64,000 nucleotides of DNA from Manduca sexta (taxonomy: Eukaryota > Arthropoda > Insecta > Lepidoptera > Sphingidae), in NCBI RefSeq assembly GCF_014839805.1, contig NC_051124.1:2294001-2358000 (forward strand). Reading direction: 5' to 3'. The position numbers were made by a program, and so were the translations under genes. A model generated the notes under the pieces. The model saw only the letters and a list, made by a program, of their open reading frames with translations. It was not told where the DNA came from and ran no database searches. Shown piece after piece: positions 56,801 to 64,000 of this stretch (position 1 is the first letter of the stretch; each line of letters starts with the position of its first letter).

Positions 56801-57979
56801 CACAAAAATATTTTTTCAGTTCGAATCGGTAGTTCCTGAGATTGGCCATTACTGCTCCGCTCCTATTGAATATAGCGTGATGATATATAGCCTATAGCTC
56901 TCCACGAACAAAGGGCTATCCAACGCAAAAATAATTTTTCAGTTTGGACCGGTAGTTCCTGAGATTAGCCATTACTGCCCCGCTCCTATTGGGTATAGCG
57001 TGATGATATATAGCCTATAGCACTCCACGAATAAAGGGCTATCCAACGCAAAAAGAATTTTTCAGTTTGGACCGGTAGTTCCTGAGATTAGCCATTACTG
57101 CCCCGCTCCTATTGGGTATAGCGTGATGATATATAGCCTATAGCACTCCACGAATAAAGGGCTATCCAACGCAAAAATAATTTTTCAGTATGGACCGGTA
57201 GTTCCAGAGATTAGCGCGTTCAAACAAACAAACAAACAAACAAACAAACTCTTCAGCTTTATATAATAGTATAGATTATTTACATTTGCGATATAAATTA
57301 AAAACGAAGTCTACGAAACAAGTACAATCTTGGGGATCACCGTTAAAACTTAGCTATAATTTGGATATTTTTATAACTGACTTCAGAAAAGGAGGAGGTT
57401 CTTAATTCGACTGTATGATTTTTTTTTATTGATTTTAATGACGAGACGAGGTTGCCGTTCGATTCGATCGAATGCCGTTCGATGATAAGCGATACGATCA
57501 GTAGAAACACCATCCAATACCTTGAATTACAACGTATTGTTTGGTAATGCGCTCGCCATCCTGAGACATGAGATGTTTTATTATGTACACTGGCCACAAT
57601 ATCATTTAAACCGGAACAAAACAGTTACTATACACTGCTGCTTCGCGGTAGAAATAGACATTGCAGTAGTACCTACCCAGGCGGACTCTCACATATGAGA
57701 GACTCACCACCAGTAAATTCGTATTTTTAATATTAGTATCTAAGTAAGTAAAATTCTTAGCTCTGAATCTCCGGTAATTAATGTTTGGCATTTTGTTGTT
57801 ATTTACAGCTCACCTGGGCAGACTTCATATTCGTCGGTTACTTTGACGCCCTCAAATTCTTCCTTCGAATGCCGGACCTCGAGGAGAAGTATCCAATTTT
57901 CAAGAAACTCGTTGATGCCGTCGTTTCTATTCCAAAAGTCAAAGCTTACATCGATTCCTCGCCAAAATCGCCAATATAA
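53802..57979 (+). CDS. GSTS: Sigma-class glutathione S-transferase, array copy 4
   Basis: Exons 53802-53934, 54889-55056, 55459-55601 and 57809-57979 (133, 168, 143, 171 nt), total 615 nt, 204 aa, phases 1, 1, 0. Starts MSKVKVYYF with Tyr8; position 39 is Phe, K43 kept. The glutathione motif is QVPVLEIDG with Q63-S64. Exon 2 carries [20 protein letters not shown]; exon 3 begins ..[20 protein letters not shown] and reaches [10 protein letters not shown]; exon 4 has [19 protein letters not shown] and ends PKSPI. The exon 3 acceptor is read as ..tttatag|at because this keeps the 143-nt exon length of the other copies; an alternative cag six bases on would shorten the protein by two residues. Intron 3 holds a 6 x 123 bp tandem array. 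Glutathione-transferase function is inferred from the family. Confidence 0.93.
54730..54865 (+). repeat. Tandem duplication of a 68-bp unit
   Basis: Two copies (54730-54797 and 54798-54865) of gcaagcaa(t/c)tcgc(t/c)tgatggtta.. through ..atttgcagatag(c/t). It ends about 20 bp before the exon 2 acceptor of GST copy 4. Confidence 0.8.
55757..55884. repeat. Imperfect foldback, arms about 50 nt
   Basis: 'attgcaattacgggcgttct .. ttgatggccgtatagg' is mirrored by 'cctatatggcaatcgaagcc .. gaacgcttgtaattgcaa'. It lies in GST copy 4 intron 3. Probably an old inverted-repeat element. Confidence 0.65.
56145..57285 (+). repeat. Dispersed element with 'gctcgcggctccgcccgcgt' head, containing a tandem array
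   Basis: The head 'gcttttgctcgcggctccgc' and following phrases match the reverse copy at 49630-49820. The end is (CAAA)n at 57225-57248, then 'ctcttcagctttatataata'. The tandem array 56478-57215 lies between, so the array may be part of, or have expanded inside, this element. Confidence 0.55.
56478..57215 (+). repeat. Six-copy 123-bp minisatellite
   Basis: The word 'cattactgc(t/c)ccgctcctat' or a close variant starts at 56478, 56601, 56724, 56847, 56970 and 57093, exactly 123 bases apart each time. The last unit ends near 57215. Units share 'gatgatatata', 'gggctatccaac' or variants, 'tttttcagt' and 'ccggtagttcc'. It lies in GST copy 4 intron 3. Confidence 0.92.
57425..57590 (+). repeat. Dispersed repeat 'tgacgagacgag .. 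cctgagacatgagatgtt', copy 2
   Basis: Same ordered blocks as 35785-35985. It lies in GST copy 4 intron 3. Confidence 0.65.
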
Positions 57980-58008
57980 AGATTTCGCCGTATGTTTAAA
58001 CTATTATA

Positions 58009-58052
58009 AATAAAATTGGTGATATAAGTATAAGTATTATTTTGTTAATAAA
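58009..58052 (+). promoter_or_regulatory. Two polyadenylation signals, GST copy 4
   Basis: AATAAA at 58009-58014 and 58047-58052, 30-70 nt after the stop. Confidence 0.6.
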
Positions 58053-58059
58053 TTATTTT

Positions 58060-59320
58060 TATATATAAAATGTGTGTTTTTTCACTGTATTTCCATTAAC
58101 CAATGTCATCGACTTCAGTATCATTTTGTATCTGTAAAGAATGCTACATAATTTGGTAAGCAATCGAACGTTGAGTCTTAAGAACGCATCTAAGGGACTC
58201 CTGGTCAAATTTTGTACAGTTGTCCTAAATACCACGATTCAGACTTTTTATTCACTCGTAATATGTATTCGGATGATTTATATGTATTTTAGTGTACCAT
58301 ATATTTCATCTAGATAAGTGCCCACATAACGATTAAACGATCTGGCTAGGCAGTAGGTGCCAATTAATATGGAATTATTATTTTGCGCCAACTTGCATTT
58401 TATCGTAAGGTAATATGGGTCAGATATTATTACGTAGAGGTACGTCAGAACTTATCAAGGTAGGTGGGCCTTTGTAGGACACAATCAAGTCTATCAATAT
58501 AAATTTGGGCACCACTGTGGTATATATGGGATATATGTCGTAGTTTTATTTAAAAGTAATGGTCAATTTTGTTAGCAATAGCGTCGAAAGGGAAATCTTT
58601 CCATTACAGGAAATAAGTAAGGTTCGACTCTGGACAGTGAAACTCCTTGTTGGGCGCCAAGGTCATAATGAAGAGAATGAAGATGGGAAAAAAATACATC
58701 TTTCACTTAATTACAGTGCTACCAGCCTTGGTTTATATTGTTCCATGGCAGGATACTCCGACGGATGGTTTTTTTAAAATTAACACTCACATTACTAGCA
58801 TGAAAAAGTTACATGAAAACTGGTAACAACCTTGTAAATTTCGAATGCATGAATAAGTATGCATCTCTTTCTAACCTTATCCAAGCCATAAATTGACATA
58901 TTACGATATAAATATTAAGTAGCTATTTTAGAATGGCTTCTATGGCTTTAGTTATTGTTCTGTAAGTACGAGTTAGTTGTTTCACATATATTATTATCGA
59001 ACAACTATGGAGAAATGCGTAAACGGTTACTAATACTCGATACTATATTATACTACAATGCCTAAAGTCCTGCTAGAAGTATTGATCACCTCACCACACG
59101 ATGTTTGCACGAAAAACAAGCGAGGCCATCAGTAACCAGTATTAGTCACACAATAAGTTCACATCACGATGACTTGTTGAAACAATATTGTTTTGGTAAA
59201 ATCATTAAATATTTGTGCCATAAAATTGTAAGAAGTAAACGCAGAAACAACTGAAAAGATTTAGATGATATTTGGCATGCAGGCGTACAGGCCTATTTTG
59301 GCAAATAGTTTTTTTTTATA
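58060..59320. other. Spacer between GST copies 4 and 5
   Basis: AT-rich; open frames such as 58559-58777 show no family resemblance. No repeat core recognised. Confidence 0.35.
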
Positions 59321-59324
59321 TGGT

Positions 59325-59480
59325 TACGGCGAATTGCACCTGATGGTAAGTGTTGTGGGGTCTAATAGAATGTCGACTGACGAGAGATGGTTACCTCTCG
59401 ACAGTCGACACAATTATGCCGGCCTGTTGGTGCCGAATATACCTACACAGGCTGATCCCGGAACGCGAAACACTTACGTC
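59325..59480 (+). repeat. gccggcctgttgg repeat copy
   Basis: 'gaattgcacctgatggtaag', 'aattatgccggcctgttggt', 'caggctgatcccggaacgcg'. Confidence 0.65.
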
Positions 59481-59689
59481 ATTTTTTAACTTCAATTATC
59501 TCCGGTCGTTGATGCACTGGAAATTAATATTATCTTATTTAGTAAAAAAAAAAACGGAAGATTTTTCGCGATGTTGAAATATTCCGATAGTCGTGTAAAT
59601 GCTTATCGTATGGCAACACCGCCTGCGGGTCGAGGCGCGGCGCGAGGCGGCTACATATACATTATTAGCGCTGGGTTTGGTGTTGTCGC

Positions 59690-59731
59690 TCTAGTCAGCG
59701 GTCACTCGCGACACTTCGAACAACACTATAT
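59690..59731 (+). promoter_or_regulatory. Proposed untranslated exon 1 of GST copy 5
   Basis: Donor GTAAGT follows 59731. The upstream sequence is unusually GC-rich (gggtcgaggcgcggcgcgag) and has a weak initiator (tagTCAGCG). There is no TATA box. Placement is tentative. Confidence 0.35.
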
Positions 59732-60354
59732 GTAAGTATGCCACTATACTATAACTAGTGTAAACGTATTGCGGTGATAGCATTGTAGAAGTTTTTTTTA
59801 TGTTATTAGTATCTAGTAGATAATTTAAACAAGTAGCGTTGTGCATTGGTTGGATTTTGAATACAGGTTTACTAAGTTAGTACATTTTATGAGGCTGCGC
59901 TTACTTGACATTTTTTGTGTAACTTAGGTGCGAGGTTTTAATGGTTGTTACAATATAATAGTAGGTAAAATAATGACATCCGTGGACTTGCAGAATTGAT
60001 AGCTATAGTGGTTTATAAAAAATTAGATAGTGGTAATAGGCTGCCTCTAGATCCTTTTGGTGGGCACCACGCAATTTTATGGGGTGCACGGACTCACTAC
60101 TCCTTACACATAGGAATATAGGGATTTATGACCATCTCTATTTTCCCGTAGAATTTAAATATTTAGGTGAAATATGGAGATTTTTATTCCCTGAGAGAGA
60201 TAATTTGCATATCAAAGGAAATATAATTATGTAGTTTTAAGTTTGAAGAGATTTTGATAATTGTGAATCCAATGTCTATAAAAAAAATAAAAAAAATATT
60301 CGTTTTGTTTTCATTTTGGCTGTCTAGTTCGTGTTCTAGTTTTGACCCCAGGTT

Positions 60355-60915
60355 CGCCCTGTGGAATGGGGGCGTTTGGAGAATTCCACCACGGTATCCC
60401 CTGCCTGTCGTAAGAGGTGACTAATAGGGGCCACGAAGGGGGTCGTCGGCGGGCAGCAGGGGGCTGTCCGCCCTAGTGCATTTTTGTGCATTTTTACACA
60501 TCTTTCGGTTGACCCCGGGATGGACGGCAGTGTGCTGTTGGCCTCACACTGCCGTAGACGCCGAGGGCGTCCTTCGGTGCGCGGGGCTTCTGAGCCCCCA
60601 TAGGAGACGGGCCGCAAGACGGCACCGCGCAGGGGCGGCTGCGGTCGCAGACTTCAACGTCAGAGGAAGCCCGCAGCCGTCCCTAATGCGCCGAAGAGGG
60701 TCACCGCGGAGTTTTAGCTGGTAGGCCGTGCATAGGTTAAGTTGTATATAGGGTTAGGGACTCGGCCCGGCGGTCGCCTGAAGGTCACCATCAAATCCGG
60801 GCGGCTCAACGCCGGGCCGTAAGGCACGGTTACCCCAGCATAACCGCTCAGTCGCCCCCCACGAAGGCTGGGCGGTAGTAATAAGGCACTTTCTCCGTGA
60901 AACCAAAAAAAAAAA
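60355..60915 (+). mobile_element. 5'-truncated non-LTR retrotransposon 3' end with A-tail and 17-bp duplication
   Basis: agttttgaccccaggtt flanks both ends (60338-60354 and 60916-60932). The body is GC-rich; the tail is a run of A. It matches 51025-51385 over 'gatggacggcagtgtg', 'ggcaccgcgcaggg', 'atgcgccgaagagggtcacc' and 'cgaaggctgggcggta'. It starts with 'cgtaagaggtgactaatagg'. It lies in the 5'-UTR intron of GST copy 5. Confidence 0.88.
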
Positions 60916-60962
60916 AGTTTTGACCCCAGGTTGGGCAACACTATGTGGATTTTCTATATATC

Positions 60963-61023
60963 AAAAATGAAAAACAAGATAACATATTCATATCTGCAAT
61001 ATGTTATCTTGTTTTTCATTTTT
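60963..61023. repeat. Perfect 26-bp-stem hairpin, 9-nt loop
   Basis: Arm 60963-60988 and arm 60998-61023 are exact reverse complements (core gaaaaacaagataacatatt); loop catatctgc. It lies 240 bp before GST copy 5 coding exon 1. Confidence 0.9.
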
Positions 61024-61262
61024 TTTTATAATATGTGTATAAGATGTCCTGTCTCTCTGTAACTCTTCAAAGATTTCGTCATATAGTCTAGGGCCTAGGC
61101 AAAGAAGGAAGCTAACCGATACAGGTAAAGTATGGGTTGAGCATGATCTACCAGTCAAGTGTATATGGGTACAATTGAGAGATCAAACATAGGTCATTAC
61201 CTATCTAAATACATTTATTTATGTAGATAAGTAAGATTAATCAGTAAGATATTTTCAGCAAA

Positions 61263-63247
61263 ATGTCCAAGGTGTCGTTTTACTACTTCGAATTCAGGGG
61301 CCTGGGTGAGGGTATGAGGAGGCTGCTGGCGTATGGAGGCCAGGAGTTCGAAGACATCAGGATTATATTCCAAAACTTCAGTGAATTCAAATCAGGTTAG
61401 TGATGATGAATTGATGATGTGATGAAATGTTCTTGGTTAATTAGGTAAAAATTATCTTGGAATAGGGACTTGGAGTACAGGGCTGACATTATCTACCACT
61501 CTACTGTTGTCAGTGTAACAACTAATTATTATGAAGCAAGCAAACATGATTTCAACTGTTGTAAAAGTTCGTTTCGTAATGCTGTTGCTTATGTCTACTG
61601 TTTACTTTATCATCCCCTTGTGACAACATCTTTCAGGCCCACTGTACCCATGTAGACTGGCTTGTTTGTACAGTGTTAAGAATAAAAATAAATTAAATAA
61701 CATGATTCACTGACCATTAAATCTAGTTAGCCCATTTCTACCGGGACTTCTGTATTCGCCTTATGTCTTTCTACAGCATGGTCAATTTAATAATGCAATC
61801 AGTCAGTCCACTTCTCCATGTCTTAGATCTCACGTAATAGATATTTTATGGGTTGGAGTGATCACTTAATAAAGTGATTTGCTCTTTTAGGCATCTCTTG
61901 AAAGTTTAATTACAAAAGAATTTCATTGTCCCAGAGACCCCATTCGGCCAGTTGCCGATGCTGGTGATTGACGGCAAGAAATATGCCCAAAGTTCAGCGA
62001 TCGCGCGCTACCTCGGACGCAAGTACGGGCTCGCCGGCAAAGATATCGAAGAAGACTTCGAGATCGATCAAGTAATGGAATTATTTACAGAGTTCCGTCT
62101 CGGTAAGTACTATTGTTCACATTAGTTGCATTTTATAAAGTTATTTTTTATACTGCCACGACAAAGGACTGGAAGGACACTGCACCTGATTGTAAGCGGT
62201 GTTGGGTCCAGATAGAATGTCAGCTGACAACAGATGATAACCCCTCGCCAGTCAACACAATTGTATCTGGTTGAATCTAATACACACAGGCTGATCCCGG
62301 AATGCGACACACGCGACAACTTGTGTACGGCAGTTGCTATACGGGTGGATATAAATATGGATGTATTATTAGTTAGCCAATTCAACTCTACCGCAAATTA
62401 AAGCAGCAGTTTCCATAAAATAAGAACGAGAAAGAAACTTTATATTGCTCTCCTGAAATACAGCACATTCGACAAATGTATTTTTAGACAGGCGGTTTTG
62501 TTCTGTTTACCAATATTGATTTATTATTGAGTTTTTTAGGATATACATTTTCTTATAATCGTCGAAGCAAAATTAAATATGCTATGTTTATACTAAGTAT
62601 TTTTTTGTGTCTGTTTTTAAATAATAAACATGTTGACAGCTGCTGCAGCCCCCGTGTACGAGAAAGACGAATCGCTGAGGCCAAAAAAGTTCGCTGAACT
62701 GTCAGAGACCAAGTATCCCTTTTACGTGCAGAAATTCGTAGAGATCTTGACCAAGAACAACGGATTCCTCGCGCTCGGCAGGGTGAGTTACTAATGATTT
62801 CTTTAAACATTGACTTGACTCAAAATGTTCTGCTGGTAGAGTTGGTACTCCAACCGTAGGAATGGATAACTTCTCAGTAAATATAAATATGTGACCATTT
62901 TAGGTAATAAATTTTCCAGTCTCCATTTTTTGAAAGTCATGCATTATCAACGAACATTTACACGACGTTGCCATTTTGTATTGTGTAATACAAGAGGACA
63001 GCGTGTATGCAGATCCTTAGTTAAACACCAATATCTATTTTAGTTACAAAATTTAGTGTTATATATTTTTTTGCAGTTAACCTGGGCAGATTTCGTTTTC
63101 GTCGGTTATTTCGACTGCCTTAAGATGTTGCTTCGCATGCCAGACCTCGAAGAGAAGTACCCTATCTTCAAGAAGCTCGTTGAAGCCGTCGAAAACATTC
63201 CAAAAGTCAAAGCGTTCATTGACTCTGCGCCCAAATCGGAAGTTTAG
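61263..63247 (+). CDS. GSTS: Sigma-class glutathione S-transferase, array copy 5
   Basis: Exons 61263-61395, 61935-62102, 62640-62782 and 63077-63247 (133, 168, 143, 171 nt), total 615 nt, 204 aa, phases 1, 1, 0. It is the most compact copy (2 kb). Starts MSKVSFYYF with Tyr8, followed by [13 protein letters not shown]12-G13 matches the vertebrate prostaglandin D synthase pattern and differs from the K-A of the other copies. Position 39 is Phe and K43 is followed by Ser, not Pro. The glutathione motif is QLPMLVIDG with Q63-S64. Exon 2 has [17 protein letters not shown]; exon 3 starts with an Ala run and has [10 protein letters not shown]; exon 4 has [19 protein letters not shown] and ends PKSEV. 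It is the most divergent of the F39 group, but nothing indicates loss of function. Confidence 0.93.
62160..62365 (+). repeat. gccggcctgttgg/aggctgatcccgg repeat copy
   Basis: 'ggacactgcacctgattgta', 'ccctcgccagtcaacacaat', 'cacaggctgatcccggaatg', 'gggtggatataaatatggat'. It lies in GST copy 5 intron 2. Confidence 0.6.
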
Positions 63248-63288
63248 ATAATAGTGTACTCTTCTATACATATTAAAAAACACATACA

Positions 63289-63420
63289 TCACGCTTTTAT
63301 GACCAAAGGGGTAGACAGAGGTGCAACCGCGGCACCTGCTTATCGTCGTGTGTGTTCAGTTCAATGTTGTGACATAGAGCAAGCCTATCGCTATATCGTA
63401 CACAAATTCATGACTCCGGC
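63289..63420 (-). mobile_element. SINE body fragment in the 3' flank of GST copy 5
   Basis: 'catcacgcttttatgaccaa', 'ggggtagacagaggtgcaac', 'tatcgtacacaaattcatga', 'ctccggc' parallel the reverse SINE at 45625-45877. Confidence 0.65.
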
Positions 63421-63431
63421 AAGATTGTGCT

Positions 63432-63437
63432 AATAAA
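63432..63437 (+). promoter_or_regulatory. Candidate polyadenylation signal, GST copy 5
   Basis: First AATAAA after the stop (about 185 nt), immediately past the SINE fragment. The variant ATTAAA lies earlier at about 63270. Confidence 0.4.
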
Positions 63438-63439
63438 AA

Positions 63440-64000
63440 CACATATTAATATTTTTATAAATGTTTATATTTTAAGAATTAGGTAATGATTAACTATTAA
63501 AACATTATTTTTATATTTGTATTTTTATTTTCGCTATGTTTTGAAGTTGTTTTATTACCATATTCTACGGACATTTGATATTAGTGCATATTTTTATCTT
63601 CTAGTAACTAATTTGTAAAAATCAAAATGTAAGAGAGTTGGACGCAGGCACAGCTGTTAAGGACTCGAGTAAATGCCTTTGAGCATTTGTTTCATATATT
63701 TACGGCGAACGAGTTACAAATAAAATTGATTTACGAATAGATTCTAAAAAAAACAATTTTAGGTTTTTTTTTAATTCTTTACACGACCAAAATATTCTTT
63801 ATTAAATTGTCTATCTAATAGTGTTGGTTGTAAATTAAAATGATGAATATTTCAGGAGATGCATAGAACCAACAATTTTAGTGGCATTTTCATAATGGAA
63901 TTAGTTTTATAAAATCAAACAACCGTAGTAAAAATAACATATATTAAACCTGTAAGAACTTGTTAAAAATATATCCGAGGTATACATCACGTTGTATTAA
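63440..64000. other. Right-edge flank
   Basis: AT-rich with long T and A runs; no exon of a further GST copy, promoter or repeat core was recognised. Confidence 0.4.

Noticed and set aside
56478..57215. CRISPR-like array
   Set aside because: Units are head-to-tail 123-bp copies without unique spacers, in a eukaryotic intron; it is a minisatellite.
58559..58777. 72-aa plus-strand frame in the spacer between GST copies 4 and 5
   Set aside because: No similarity to GST exons and no splice or promoter support.
60336..60941. Several 75-93-aa open frames on both strands
   Set aside because: They lie inside the GC-rich 3' end of a retrotransposon bounded by a target-site duplication; long frames here reflect GC content.

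Overview
This is an AT-rich, intron-rich insect nuclear segment, almost certainly from a moth or butterfly. The evidence is short exons with GT/AG introns, sigma-class glutathione S-transferases of silk-moth type, and a dense load of lepidopteran-style repeats (tRNA-headed SINEs, non-LTR retrotransposon tails ending in TGA triplets, Helitron-like and TTAA, TTA/TAA and 8-bp-duplication MITEs). No bacterial, viral or CRISPR feature was seen.

Layout. 1-6.1 kb: the first two coding exons, on the minus strand, of a mitochondrial 2-oxoglutarate/malate carrier (SLC25A11 type), separated by a 5-kb intron; the rest of the gene lies left of the window. 8.0-11.2 kb: a complete three-exon minus-strand SMYD4-like gene (TPR, SET, MYND zinc finger, post-SET cysteines; 582 aa). 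12.9-15.3 kb: a complete five-exon minus-strand NSMCE3/MAGE-domain gene (223 aa). These three genes run leftward. From about 16.3 kb everything recognisable runs rightward: five consecutive, complete sigma-class GST genes (coding 19.7-26.5, 32.1-38.7, 45.2-49.3, 53.8-58.0 and 61.3-63.2 kb). Each has four coding exons with identical intron phases (1, 1, 0) and the same first three exon lengths (133, 168 and 143 nt), plus a proposed untranslated first exon. They encode proteins of 204, 206, 204, 204 and 204 aa.

The array is the main content: a tandem expansion of an enzyme class that in insects conjugates lipid-peroxidation products and plant or other electrophiles, and that is related to haematopoietic prostaglandin D synthase. 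All copies look functional (Tyr8, the Gln-Ser glutathione motif and a terminal stop are all present). Copies 3-5 carry Phe in place of Trp at position 39. Copy 2 looks like the canonical GSTS1, copy 1 is a mosaic, and parts of exon 2 are nearly identical at the DNA level between copies 3 and 4, which suggests conversion. Copies 3 and 4 share recognisable untranslated-exon/donor sequence.

The introns and spacers are a record of transposition. Several insertions still show target-site duplications, and two have a related 'empty' copy elsewhere in the same window. There is also an exact 6 x 123 bp tandem array in an intron of GST copy 4 and a perfect 26-bp-stem hairpin just upstream of the coding exons of copy 5.
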